Source: Streptomyces sp. NBC_01549 (lineage in GTDB: Bacteria; Actinomycetota; Actinomycetes; Streptomycetales; Streptomycetaceae). Taken from it: a DNA stretch of 64,000 bases. Both the position numbers and the translations under genes were made by a program. The stretch lies in the NCBI RefSeq assembly GCF_026339955.1, contig NZ_JAPEPW010000001.1, forward strand, positions 5,141,001 through 5,205,000, written 5' to 3'. Below are positions 7,709 through 16,596 of this stretch, piece after piece. The first letter of the stretch is position 1. Each line of letters begins with the position of its first letter. The notes beneath the pieces are model-generated. The model saw nothing but the letters and a program-made list of their open reading frames with translations, made no database searches and was not told where the DNA came from.

Positions 7709-8599
7709 TCAGGACGTCCAGATGCCGGTGATGTCCTTGCCGGAGGCGGCGTTGCCCGCGTGTGTCGATAGGCCCTGCGAGTCCTCCAGGGTGCGCAGCA
7801 GGTCGTAGTGGTTGTAGGTGGTCGAACTGGTCGATCCCGCGGTCACCCGCTGGCCGTAGAACACGGTCGGGATCTTGTTGCCGCTGAGCCGGTTGTCCTC
7901 GTCGAAGGTGACGACGAGCAGGCTGTTGTGGGTCTTGGCCCAGGTCGCGTACGCGCCCAGGTTGTTCTTCAGCCAGGTGTCACCGGTCGACACCGAGCAG
8001 TCGTGCATGTCGCTGCACAGGTTGGGGACCACGAAGGAGACCTGTGGAAGCGTCGTGTAGTCCGTCGGGAACTGGGCGAAGGTCTTCGCGGTCGACGTGG
8101 GTACGTTGCTGAAGCCGAACCACGGGTTGTGCTTCTGCGCGTAGTTGCCGCTGCTGCACGTGGTGGAGCCCTGGCTGGGCAGCGTCTCGTTGTAGCTCGC
8201 CCAGGTCCTGCCCGCCGCGATCACCTCGGAGGCGAGGTTCGCGGCGGAGGAGAAGCCGGGGGTGACACAGCTGTCGTCGGTGACGCCCTGGGTGGAGCCG
8301 GAGAAGAGGGCGTAGTAGTTGGGCTGGCTCGGGTGCGTCTCGGCGTACGACGAGGTGAGGTTGGCGCCGCCGGTCTTGAGCGAGTTGATGTACGGGGCGC
8401 TGGAGGAGCCGATCACCTGGCTGTACGCGTGGTTCTCGAAGACGACGACGACCACGTGGTCCGGGGTGGGTACCCCGGCCGCGGCCTGGGCGGTCGTGGA
8501 GCCGCCGAGGCCGGTCCACAGGCCCACGGCGGCCGCGGTGAAGGCGAGGGCGCTCGCCACGACGGTACGACTGCGGCGGTACACGGTTCTGCCGGACAC
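7709..8599 (-). CDS. Secreted phosphoesterase / acid phosphatase family protein
   Basis: The 296-residue product has a twin-arginine-like start (YRRSRTVVASALAFTAAAV) and an Ala-rich cleavage site. The phosphoesterase family follows, with HVVVVVFENHAYSQVIG, a metal-site DEDNRLSG and a C-terminal YNHYDLLRTLEDSQGL. These resemble the conserved metal-binding blocks of the AcpA/phospholipase C superfamily, so hydrolysis of phosphate esters outside the cell is likely. GTG 8599 is preferred because GGAGGT lies 7 bases upstream. It is first in the operon with the MFS and propeller genes. Confidence 0.8.
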   Translation of the reverse strand: MSGRTVYRRSRTVVASALAFTAAAVGLWTGLGGSTTAQAAAGVPTPDHVVVVVFENHAYSQVIGSSSAPYINSLKTGGANLTSSYAETHPSQPNYYALFSGSTQGVTDDSCVTPGFSSAANLASEVIAAGRTWASYNETLPSQGSTTCSSGNYAQKHNPWFGFSNVPTSTAKTFAQFPTDYTTLPQVSFVVPNLCSDMHDCSVSTGDTWLKNNLGAYATWAKTHNSLLVVTFDEDNRLSGNKIPTVFYGQRVTAGSTSSTTYNHYDLLRTLEDSQGLSTHAGNAASGKDITGIWTS

Positions 8600-8855
8600 T
8601 TCAGACCTCCGGTGGGGGGAAGGTGGCGGTGGCGGTGCGGACAGAGCATGCACACGCCAACATTCCCCTGGCCCAAGCGCCCCAACCCGCGGGATGAAGA
8701 CCGGATGAACTGATGGCCATGGGGCACTTCCAAGGGCACCTCCTACGGAAGCCGAATCCGGCGCGGGGCGCCACCGAGGGGACCGGGGTTAGGCTCAGCT
8801 TCGTACGACCTTGATCGGACCGGTCGTGCGACCTGATCCGACGGGAGGGCCCAGG

Positions 8856-11852
8856 ATGATGGTGCCGGGGCGCAGGAGCAGTACCTTCACACGGCTGCTG
8901 CGGCACGGCTTCACCGATCCCTCCGCCGCCGAGCGGCTCCTGGACGGCGCCGAGCTCGCACCCGTACGGTCCGATCCGGTACTCCTCGACGCACTCGGCG
9001 CCACCGCCGACCCCGATCTCGCGCTGCTCGGGCTCGTCCGGCTCGTCGAGGCGCAGGACGGTCACATCGCCGAGCGGGAACTGCTCGACACCCTGATCGC
9101 GGCCAAGCCGCTGCGCGACCGGCTGCTCGGTGTGCTCGGTGCCTCCGCCGCCCTCGCCGACCACCTCGCCCGGCATCCGAGCGACTGGCAGGAGCTCGTG
9201 ACGTACGAGCCGCAGGACCTCCACCCCGGGGTGCGGGAGTTCGAGCGGGGCCTGGCGCAGGCGACCGATCCCGTCCTGCTGCGCGTCGCCTACCGGCGCT
9301 GCCTGCTGTCCATCGCCGCGCGCGACGTGTGCGGCACCACCGACCTCGCCCAGACCGCCGCCGAACTCGCCGACCTCGCCACGGCCACCCTGCGCGCCGC
9401 GCTCGCCATCGCCAGGAGCGCCGCGCCCGACGACGCCGCGCTGTGCCGGCTCGCCGTGATCGCGATGGGCAAGTGCGGGGGACACGAGCTGAATTACGTG
9501 TCCGACGTCGATGTCATCTTCGTGGGGGAGGCAGTGGAAGGGGCTGACGAGCGCAAGGCGCTGCAGGCCGCCACCCGGCTCGCCTCCCACATGATGCGGA
9601 TCTGCTCCGAGACCACCGTCGAGGGCAGCATCTGGCCTGTCGACGCGAATCTGCGGCCCGAGGGGCGCAACGGGCCGCTGGTACGGACCCTGAGCAGCCA
9701 TCTCGCCTACTACCAGCGGTGGGCCAAGACCTGGGAGTTCCAGGCGCTGCTGAAGGCCCGGCCCGTGGCCGGGGACCTTGAGCTCGGCGAGGAGTACGTG
9801 GCCACGCTGGCGCCCCTGGTGTGGCACGCCGCCGAGCGGGAGAACTTCGTCGCCGACGTGCAGAAGATGCGGCGGCGGGTCGTGGAGAACATTCCCGCCG
9901 CCGAGATCGAGCGCGAGCTCAAGCTCGGGCCGGGGGGACTGCGCGATGTCGAATTCGCCGTGCAGCTGCTCCAGTTGGTGCACGGGCGGGCCGACACCTC
10001 GCTGCGGAGCGGGACCACGCTGGACGCGTTGGGGGCGCTCGCGGCCGGTGGGTATGTCGGGCGGGCCGACGCCGTACAGCTCGACGAGGCCTATCGGTTC
10101 CTGCGGTCCATGGAGCACCGCATACAGCTGTACCGGCTGCGGCGGACTCATCTGGTGCCCGAGAACGACGCCGATCTGCGGCGCATCGGGCGGTCGCTCG
10201 GGCTCCGGGCCGATCCCGTCGTCGAGCTGAACCGTGAGTGGAAGCGGCACGCGGCTGTCGTACGGCGGCTGCACGAGAAGCTGTTCTACCGGCCGCTGCT
10301 GGACGCCGTGGCCCAACTCGCGCCAGGCGAGAGCCGGTTGAGTCCGACAGCGGCCCGGGAGCGGCTGGTCGCTCTTGGCTATGCCGATCCGGCGGCGGCG
10401 TTGCGGCATTTGGAGGCGCTGGCTTCCGGGGTTTCGCGGAAGGCGGCGATCCAGCGGACCTTGCTGCCCGTGTTGTTGGGGTGGTTCGCGGATTCCGCCG
10501 ATCCCGATGCCGGCTTGCTGAACTTCCGCAAGGTGTCGGACGCCTTGGGCAAGACCCCTTGGTATCTGCGGCTGTTGAGGGACGAAGGGGCCGCGGCCGA
10601 GAACCTGGCGCGCGTGCTGTCGGCCGGGCGGCTCGCCCCCGACCTGTTGATGCGTGCGCCGGAGGCCGTCGCGCTGCTCGGTGACGGGGACGCGGGCGGA
10701 CTCGAACCGCGCGGCCGTGCCCATCTGGAGCAGGAGATCCTCGCCGCGGTACGGCGGGCCGACGGGGGCGAGCAGGCGGTGACCGCCGCGCGTGGTGTGC
10801 GGCGGCGGGAGCTGTTCCGTACGGCCGCCGCGGACATCGTCGCCTCGTACGGCACCGAGGAGACACCGGCCGTCGCCGATCAGGGCGCGCTGGTGGACCG
10901 GGTGGGCGGTGCGGTGTCCGACCTGACGGCGGCGACGCTGGCGGGGACCCTGCGGGCCGTGGTGCGGGACGGGTGGGGGGACACACTGCCCACCCGGTTC
11001 ACCGTCATCGGGATGGGGCGGTTCGGGGGGCACGAACTCGGTTACGGGTCCGACGCGGATGTGCTGTTCGTGCATGAACCTCGCGAGGGTGTCGACGAAC
11101 AGGAGGCGTCTCGGGCCGCCAACGCGGTGGTCTCCGAGATGCGGCGGCTGCTTCAGGTGCCCAGCGCGGATCCGCCGTTGCTGATCGACGCCGATCTGCG
11201 GCCCGAGGGGAAGTCCGGGCCGCTGGTGCGGACGCTGAACTCCTATGCGGCGTACTACCGGCGGTGGTCGCTGGTGTGGGAGTCGCAGGCCCTGCTGCGG
11301 GCCGAAGTGGTAGCCGGGGAAGAGGACTTGGGGCGGCGGTTCATCGAACTGGTCGATCCGTTGCGGTATCCCGCGGAGGGGCTCGGTGACGATGCCGTAC
11401 GGGAGATCCGGCGACTGAAGGCCCGGATGGAAACGGAACGGATGCCCCGCGGGGCCGACCCCACGCTGCACACCAAGCTGGGGCGGGGTGGGCTGTCCGA
11501 CGTGGAGTGGACCGTGCAGTTGTTCCAGCTGCAGCACGGGTGGGCGGAGCCGGGGTTGCGGACCACTCGGACGCGGGAGGCGCTGGGCGCGGCGTGTGCG
11601 GCGGGGCTGGTGTCCGGAGAGGACGCGGCCATCCTGGACGAGGCGTGGGTGCTGGCCACGCGGGTGCGCAACGCGGTGATGCTGGTGCGGGGGCGGGCCG
11701 GGGACACGTTTCCCTCCGACGGGCGTGAACTCGCGGCGGTCGGGCGGTACTTGGGGTACGGGCCCGGTCATGTCGGCGACATGCTCGAGGACTATCGGCG
11801 GACCACGCGGCGGGCTCGGGCCGTGGTGGAGGTGCTGTTCTACGGGGCGTGA
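8856..11852 (+). CDS. glnE: Bifunctional glutamine synthetase adenylyltransferase/deadenylyltransferase
   Basis: GlnE attaches AMP to, and removes it from, the adenylylation tyrosine of GlnA to adjust glutamine synthetase activity to nitrogen supply. The 998-residue protein carries two nucleotidyltransferase domains: MGKCGGHELNYVSDVDV near residue 204 and MGRFGGHELGYGSDADV near residue 720. Each is followed by a helical domain with LRPEGRNGPLVRTLSSH or LRPEGKSGPLVRTLNSY. The start at ATG 8856 has GGGAGGG six bases upstream; the in-frame ATG at 8859 is equally possible. Its target GlnA is encoded 40 kb away in this window, and Tyr397 is present there. Confidence 0.95.
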   Translation: MMVPGRRSSTFTRLLRHGFTDPSAAERLLDGAELAPVRSDPVLLDALGATADPDLALLGLVRLVEAQDGHIAERELLDTLIAAKPLRDRLLGVLGASAALADHLARHPSDWQELVTYEPQDLHPGVREFERGLAQATDPVLLRVAYRRCLLSIAARDVCGTTDLAQTAAELADLATATLRAALAIARSAAPDDAALCRLAVIAMGKCGGHELNYVSDVDVIFVGEAVEGADERKALQAATRLASHMMRICSETTVEGSIWPVDANLRPEGRNGPLVRTLSSHLAYYQRWAKTWEFQALLKARPVAGDLELGEEYVATLAPLVWHAAERENFVADVQKMRRRVVENIPAAEIERELKLGPGGLRDVEFAVQLLQLVHGRADTSLRSGTTLDALGALAAGGYVGRADAVQLDEAYRFLRSMEHRIQLYRLRRTHLVPENDADLRRIGRSLGLRADPVVELNREWKRHAAVVRRLHEKLFYRPLLDAVAQLAPGESRLSPTAARERLVALGYADPAAALRHLEALASGVSRKAAIQRTLLPVLLGWFADSADPDAGLLNFRKVSDALGKTPWYLRLLRDEGAAAENLARVLSAGRLAPDLLMRAPEAVALLGDGDAGGLEPRGRAHLEQEILAAVRRADGGEQAVTAARGVRRRELFRTAAADIVASYGTEETPAVADQGALVDRVGGAVSDLTAATLAGTLRAVVRDGWGDTLPTRFTVIGMGRFGGHELGYGSDADVLFVHEPREGVDEQEASRAANAVVSEMRRLLQVPSADPPLLIDADLRPEGKSGPLVRTLNSYAAYYRRWSLVWESQALLRAEVVAGEEDLGRRFIELVDPLRYPAEGLGDDAVREIRRLKARMETERMPRGADPTLHTKLGRGGLSDVEWTVQLFQLQHGWAEPGLRTTRTREALGAACAAGLVSGEDAAILDEAWVLATRVRNAVMLVRGRAGDTFPSDGRELAAVGRYLGYGPGHVGDMLEDYRRTTRRARAVVEVLFYGA

Positions 11853-11858
11853 ACGTCT

Positions 11859-12593
11859 CTAGAACTCTGTGTGTGCCTGTGGTTTCCGGGCTTTTCGGGC
11901 GCGGCGTGGCCGTGTGCGGTCGGCGGTGTGGGGTCCGAACCTCGGGGTGAGGGGGTGGACCTCGGTGGCGTGCAGGTGGTGGAAGCCGGTCCGCTCGGCG
12001 GCGCGGGTGCGCCGCCGACAGGTTCTGCGTGAGAGCCGCACCCGGCCGGCTGGAAGAAGGTCTTCGGGCCGGTGGGGTGTGGGTACTCCATGACCTGGCA
12101 CCGGCCCGGATACGGCTGGTGTCGTGGTGTCATGCCCCGCCGGACGCTGGACTGCCCCCGTGGTGGGGGTGGTGGCGGGGACCGTACGCACATCGGGCAT
12201 ACGGCGGGAAGTCTTCTGGCCCAAAGCCGCGGTGGCGCCCCGGGTGCCTCGGCCACGAGGACCGACGGGTCTGTTGGGGGTGGGGCGCTGCTTGCCCGGG
12301 TTGGTTTTCGTCCCGCGTGGCCGGGGCGGGGCCTGCTCGGCGCGGTGCTGTCGGCGCAGGCGGCGGGTGGTCTTCTTCGGACGGCGGACCAGGGCCACGG
12401 TGCCGTCGATGGTGGTGCGGATGGTCCGGGCCCCGGCGGCGCGGTCGGTGACGGTGTGGGTCTGGGCGAGCAGGCCGCGGGAGACGATCCGGCGGGCGGC
12501 GGCATGATCCCGGTCCGTCGACAGCCTCTCGGCGGGCTCCAGGCGCTGGAGGGCTGTATGACGCACGCGGCCCTCGGCGCAGGGGAGAGCCAT
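11859..12593 (-). pseudogene. Decayed TnpB-like transposase C-terminal remnant
   Basis: The minus-strand frame contains TDRDHAAARRIVSRGLLAQT followed by a long Arg/Pro/Thr-rich tail. This resembles, from memory, the zinc-ribbon end and tail of streptomycete TnpB-like proteins, where a D-x-D-H-x-A-A-x-x-I stretch is typical. The RuvC catalytic part and the zinc cysteines are absent, and composition is poor compared with true genes. I read the 830-base gap between glnE and the PAP2 gene as a relic of an IS605-type insertion. An unrelated low-complexity frame remains possible. Confidence 0.35.
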
Positions 12594-12639
12594 GAGACGG
12601 GACGTATCGCTGCGACTGAAACGGCGGCGAACAGCGCGG

Positions 12640-12666
12640 CGGGCCCGCCATTGATCGACGGGCCCG
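12640..12666. terminator. Possible terminator downstream of PAP2 gene
   Basis: CGGGCCCG at 12640-12647 and again at 12659-12666 can pair, leaving an 11-base loop. It lies directly after the PAP2 stop on the minus strand. The stem is short, so support is moderate. Confidence 0.4.
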
Positions 12667-12686
12667 TGCGACGACAGCTCCGGATG

Positions 12687-13547
12687 TCAGGCCTCCAGCG
12701 GCACCAGGGGCGCGCCACGCGTCCCGGGAACCCAGCGGGGCAGGGCGTACGGCAGGGCGCCGTACCAGAGACGGGTGACCGTGAAGCCGAAGGTCAGGCA
12801 GAGCATGCCGCCCACCGCGTCCAGCCAGAAGTGGTTGGCGGTGGAGACGATGACCAGCAGCGTGGCCGCCGGGTAGAGCAGGCCCAGGACGCGGACCCAC
12901 GGCACCGAGGCCAGGGCGAAGATGGTCAGACCGCACCACAGCGACCAGCCGATGTGCATCGACGGCATCGCCGCGTACTGGTTCGACATGTGCTTGAGGT
13001 CCCCGGAGGCCATCGAACCCCAGGTGTGGTGGACGACCACCGTGTCGACGAAGTCGCCGCCGTTCATCAGGCGGGGCGGGGCGAGCGGGAAGAAGTAGTA
13101 GCCGAGCAGGGCCACCGCCGTGGTGGCGAAGAGCGTGAGGCGTGTTGCCGCGTACCGGCCGGGATGGCTGCGATAGAGCCACACCAGGACAGCGAGCGTC
13201 ACGACGAAGTGCAGCGTCGCGTAGTAGTAGTTCATCCCGATGATCAGCCATGACACCGAGTTCACGGCGTGGTTGACCGACTGCTCGACGGCGATCCCGA
13301 GGTGGTGCTCCGTACGCCAGAGCCAGTCGGCGTTGCGCAGCGCTTCCTGCTTCTGCTCGGGCACGGCGTTACGGATCAGTGAGTACGTCCAGTAACTCAC
13401 GCCGATGAGCAGGACCTCGAACCAGACGCGGGGGCGACGCGGGGTGCGCAGCCGGCGCAGGAACGCCTTCCCCGCGTTCTCCTCCGCGACGGGGCGTGGA
13501 GCGGCCCGGTCCTGGCCTTCCAGTGTCGTCACGGTCGTCTCACCCAT
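12687..13547 (-). CDS. PAP2-superfamily membrane phosphatase/phosphotransferase
   Basis: The 286-residue protein has about six membrane spans and the phosphatase signature blocks AAMPSMHIGWSLWCG (SxH with general-acid His) and STANHFWLDAVGG (nucleophile His with Asp). This AUR1-like branch of the PAP2 family acts on lipid phosphates or transfers phosphoinositol-type groups at the membrane. The exact lipid is unknown. It is transcribed away from malR with about 110 bases between its start and the malR terminator, so it is probably a separate unit. Confidence 0.82.
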   Translation of the reverse strand: MGETTVTTLEGQDRAAPRPVAEENAGKAFLRRLRTPRRPRVWFEVLLIGVSYWTYSLIRNAVPEQKQEALRNADWLWRTEHHLGIAVEQSVNHAVNSVSWLIIGMNYYYATLHFVVTLAVLVWLYRSHPGRYAATRLTLFATTAVALLGYYFFPLAPPRLMNGGDFVDTVVVHHTWGSMASGDLKHMSNQYAAMPSMHIGWSLWCGLTIFALASVPWVRVLGLLYPAATLLVIVSTANHFWLDAVGGMLCLTFGFTVTRLWYGALPYALPRWVPGTRGAPLVPLEA

Positions 13548-13623
13548 AGGGACAAAGTCTGCCAGAAAAGCGTTCCGCGACCGATCATCCCCTGGTTGGG
13601 TGCCGGCCGCACGTTCTACGACG

Positions 13624-13657
13624 GGAGGAGTCCTACGATGAACGTAGTCACTCCTCC
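13624..13657. terminator. malR terminator
   Basis: GGAGGAGT (13624-13631) pairs with ACTCCTCC (13650-13657), and an inner CTACG/CGTAG stem leaves a five-base loop. It begins at the last base before the malR stop on the minus strand. Confidence 0.75.
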
Positions 13658-14692
13658 TTAGGGACGATTTCGGTCCCCAGGGGCCGAAGCGGTCGAACCG
13701 CGCACCACCAGTTCCGGCATGAACACGAACTCACTGTGCGGCGCCGGAGTGCCACCGATCTCCTCCAGCAACGTCCGCACGGCCGCCTGGCCCATGGCCG
13801 GGACCGGCTTGCGGATCGTCGTCAGAGGTGGGTCGGTGAACGCGATCAGGGGGGAGTCGTCGAAGCCGACGACCGATATGTCCTTCGGGACCTCCAGGCC
13901 CCGCTGGCGCGCCGCCCTTATCGCGCCCAGCGCCATCATGTCGCTCGCGCAGACCACCGCCGTGCACGCCCGGTCCATGAGGGCGGCGGCCGCGGCCTGA
14001 CCGCCCTCCAGGGTGTACAACGAGTGCTGGACCAGTCGCTCCTCGATGTCGGCCGGGCTCAGCCCCAACTGCTCCTGCATCGTGCGCACGAAGCCCTCGA
14101 TCTTGCGCTGCACGGGCACGAACCGCTTCGGACCCAGGGCGAGTCCGATGTTGGTGTGCCCGAGCGAGACGAGGTGCGTGACCGCGAGCGCCATCGCCGC
14201 GCGGTCGTCCGGAGAGATGAAGGGCGCCTGGACCTTCGGCGAGAAACCGTCGACCAGGACGAACGGGACACCCTGGGCGCGCAGCTGCTCGTAGCGCTGC
14301 ATGTCCGCCGAGGTGTCGGCATGCAGACCGGAGACGAAGATGATCCCGGCGACGCCCCGGTCCACCAGCATCTCCGTCAGCTCGTCCTCGGTGGAGCCGC
14401 CCGGCGTCTGGGTGGCCAGGACCGGGGTGTAGCCCTGGCGGGTCAGGGCCTGGCCGATGACTTGCGCCAGGGCCGGAAATATGGGGTTCTCCAGCTCCGG
14501 GGTGATCAGGCCCACCAGGCCCTCGCTGCGCTGCCGCAGCCGGACCGGGCGCTCGTAGCCCAGGACGTCGAGCGCGGCCAGGACGGACTGGCGGGTGGTC
14601 GCGGCGACGCCCGGCTTCCCGTTCAGGACGCGGCTGACAGTCGCCTCGCTGACCCCCGCCTGGGCTGCGATGTCGGCAAGCCGTGTGGTCAC
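13658..14692 (-). CDS. malR: LacI-family maltose regulator MalR
   Basis: The protein has the LacI helix-turn-helix (TTRLADIAAQAGVSEATVSRVLNGK), the hinge helix region and a periplasmic-binding-protein-like effector domain. In Streptomyces MalR represses maltose, starch and amylase genes until maltodextrin is present. GTG 14692 gives 344 residues, the usual length; an ATG at 14716 would add eight residues and also lacks a good ribosome site. It is divergent from malE, and TTGCA half-sites fill the shared promoter region. Confidence 0.9.
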   Translation of the reverse strand: MTTRLADIAAQAGVSEATVSRVLNGKPGVAATTRQSVLAALDVLGYERPVRLRQRSEGLVGLITPELENPIFPALAQVIGQALTRQGYTPVLATQTPGGSTEDELTEMLVDRGVAGIIFVSGLHADTSADMQRYEQLRAQGVPFVLVDGFSPKVQAPFISPDDRAAMALAVTHLVSLGHTNIGLALGPKRFVPVQRKIEGFVRTMQEQLGLSPADIEERLVQHSLYTLEGGQAAAAALMDRACTAVVCASDMMALGAIRAARQRGLEVPKDISVVGFDDSPLIAFTDPPLTTIRKPVPAMGQAAVRTLLEEIGGTPAPHSEFVFMPELVVRGSTASAPGDRNRP

Positions 14693-14891
14693 AGGATTGG
14701 ACTGTACCGGTCGCATCTCAGACTGCCCACCAACCAGACGCCGTGTATGGGCGGTTGGTCGGCCCGATCCGGGCTGCTGCGTCATCGCGCTCCCTCGTGT
14801 TCTGTTCGGCTCGGCGTTCCGGGCGTGCGCCGCGGAAAGGGGTGGCTCCTGCAAGGCGCTGACGGGCCGATGATCCCCGTGTGTGACATCC

Positions 14892-15036
14892 ATGGCAAGA
14901 GCTTGCAGAGTCTTGCATAGAGGCCTCCATGTCTGCTGAGCTGCCTCGTAGAAGGGTTTCGGGGAGATGGAGGAGAGGTCACCGGCACGTAACTCTCGGC
15001 AGCTCTTACATCTTTTTGCTGCAAAGTCTTTCGCTC
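14892..15036. promoter_or_regulatory. malR-malE divergent promoter with candidate MalR operators
   Basis: Two direct CTTGCA half-sites ten bases apart (14902-14907 and 14912-14917), with an inverted GCAAG at 14895, form one site. TTGCTGCAAAGTCTTTCGCT (15016-15035) forms a second, weaker one. CTTGCA/CTTGCT repeats of this kind are known near streptomycete amylase and mal promoters. The same motif recurs upstream of the amylase and amylopullulanase genes here. The remainder of 14693-15160 holds no gene. Confidence 0.7.
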
Positions 15037-15160
15037 CGCTTACAACGCTGTTACGTTCACGTCGCCCGGCGGACGCAACGGCGCAGTCGGCAAGTCGGCA
15101 AGGGCGGCGGTCGGGACCGCTGCCCCCAACCACTCGGGCTTTCACCCTCAAGGAGATCTC

Positions 15161-16435
15161 ATGCGGCGTGGCATAGCGGCCACCGCGCTGATGGCGTCCC
15201 TCGCCCTCGCGGCGACGGCCTGCGGCGGCAGTGACAGCGGCAGCGACAAGTCGGACGGCCCCACCACCATCACCTGGTGGGACACCTCCAACGCCACCAA
15301 TGAGGCGCCGACGTACAAGGCCCTGGCCCAGGAATTCGAAAAGGCCAACCCCACCATCAAGGTCAAGTACGTCAACGTCCCCTTCGACCAGGCGCAGAAC
15401 AAGTTCGACACGGCCGCCGGTTCCAAGGGTGCCCCTGACCTCCTGCGCTCCGAGGTCGGCTGGACCCCGGCGTTCGCGAAGAAGGGCTTCTTCCTGCCGC
15501 TCGACGGCACCGAGGCCCTCGCGGACCAGAGCAAGTTCCAGCCGAGCCTGATCAAGCAGGCCCAGTACGACGGCAAGACGTACGGTGTGCCGTTGGTCAC
15601 CGACACCCTCGCGCTGGTCTACAACAAGGCGCTCTTCCAGAAGGCCGGCATCACCGCGGCGCCCAAGACGTGGGCCGACCTCAAGACCGCCGCCGCCACG
15701 ATCAAGCAGAAGACGGGCGTCGACGGCTACTGGGGCTCCACCCAGGCCTACTACGCGCAGAACTTCCTCTACGGCGAGGGCACCGACACCGTCGACGTTG
15801 CCGCCAAGAAGATCACCGTGAACTCGGCCGCTGCGAAGAAGGCGTACGCGACCTGGCAGGGCCTGTTCTCCGGCAAGGGCCTGCACAAGGCCGACACCAC
15901 CGCCGACGCGTACGCCCACATCCAGGACGCGTTCGTCAACGGCCAGGTCGCCGCGATCATCCAGGGCCCGTGGGAGATCACGAACTTCTACAAGGGCTCA
16001 GCCTTCAAGGACAAGGCCAACCTCGGTATCGCCACCGTCCCGGCCGGATCCACCGGCAAGGCGGGCGCCCCGACCGGCGGCCACAACCTCTCCGTGTACG
16101 CGGGTTCGGACAAGGCCCACCAGGAGGCCTCGCTGAAGTTCGTGAAGTTCATGACCTCGGCGAAGTCGCAGGCGACGATCGCCCTGAAGAACTCCACGCT
16201 GCCGACGCGTGACGACGCCTACACCGCCGAGGTCAAGGCCGACCCGGGCATCGCCGGCTACCAGGGTGTGCTCGCCGCCGCCCAGCCGCGCCCGGCGCTG
16301 CCCGAGTACAGCTCGCTGTGGGGTCCGCTCGACACCGAGCTGCCCAAGATCGCGGGTGGCAAGGAGTCGCTGGACAAGGGCCTGAGCAACGTGGAACTCG
16401 CGATCGCCAAGCTGGTCCCGGACTTCAGCAAGTGA
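15161..16435 (+). CDS. malE: Maltose/maltodextrin-binding lipoprotein MalE
   Basis: MalE captures maltodextrins outside the membrane and delivers them to MalFG. The 424-residue protein has a lipoprotein signal with lipobox LAATAC (Cys about residue 21) and a Ser/Gly linker. The extracellular solute-binding family 1 fold follows, with ITWWDTSNATNEAPTYKALAQEFEKANP, GAPDLLRSEVGW, YGVPLVTDTLALVYNK and AAIIQGPWEITN. The ribosome site AAGGAG lies close upstream. It is first in malEFG, and no ATPase gene is nearby; in Streptomyces the shared ATPase MsiK is known to energise such systems. Confidence 0.92.
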   Translation: MRRGIAATALMASLALAATACGGSDSGSDKSDGPTTITWWDTSNATNEAPTYKALAQEFEKANPTIKVKYVNVPFDQAQNKFDTAAGSKGAPDLLRSEVGWTPAFAKKGFFLPLDGTEALADQSKFQPSLIKQAQYDGKTYGVPLVTDTLALVYNKALFQKAGITAAPKTWADLKTAAATIKQKTGVDGYWGSTQAYYAQNFLYGEGTDTVDVAAKKITVNSAAAKKAYATWQGLFSGKGLHKADTTADAYAHIQDAFVNGQVAAIIQGPWEITNFYKGSAFKDKANLGIATVPAGSTGKAGAPTGGHNLSVYAGSDKAHQEASLKFVKFMTSAKSQATIALKNSTLPTRDDAYTAEVKADPGIAGYQGVLAAAQPRPALPEYSSLWGPLDTELPKIAGGKESLDKGLSNVELAIAKLVPDFSK

Positions 16436-16443
16436 TGTCGAGT

Positions 16444-16518
16444 GGCCGTCGGATCCTCTCCCGAACTCCTCGATCAGGGGGACCCCGGTGACGGGGAGGA
16501 CGGATCCGGCGGCCACCG
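16444..16518 (+). promoter_or_regulatory. Imperfect hairpin between malE and malF
   Basis: The segments around CCGTCGGATCCTCTCCC and GGGGAGGACGGATCC can pair imperfectly across the malE-malF gap. Such a stem could protect the 3' end of malE mRNA and explain higher expression of the binding protein than of the permeases. That role is inferred. Confidence 0.4.
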
Positions 16519-16596
16519 GCCTGTGCGCCAGCACCGGGCCCAGCCGCGATCCCAGCCACGTCGTAGTGCCATAGATCTTCCAGAAGGTGTCGAACC

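Noticed and set aside
8601..11771. Open frame of about 1050 codons antisense to glnE
   Set aside because: It covers the same bases as a clear GlnE and shows only P/R/Q-rich composition.
12029..12507. Plus-strand frames between glnE and the PAP2 gene
   Set aside because: They lack ribosome sites and domains; the minus-strand TnpB-like relic explains the region better.
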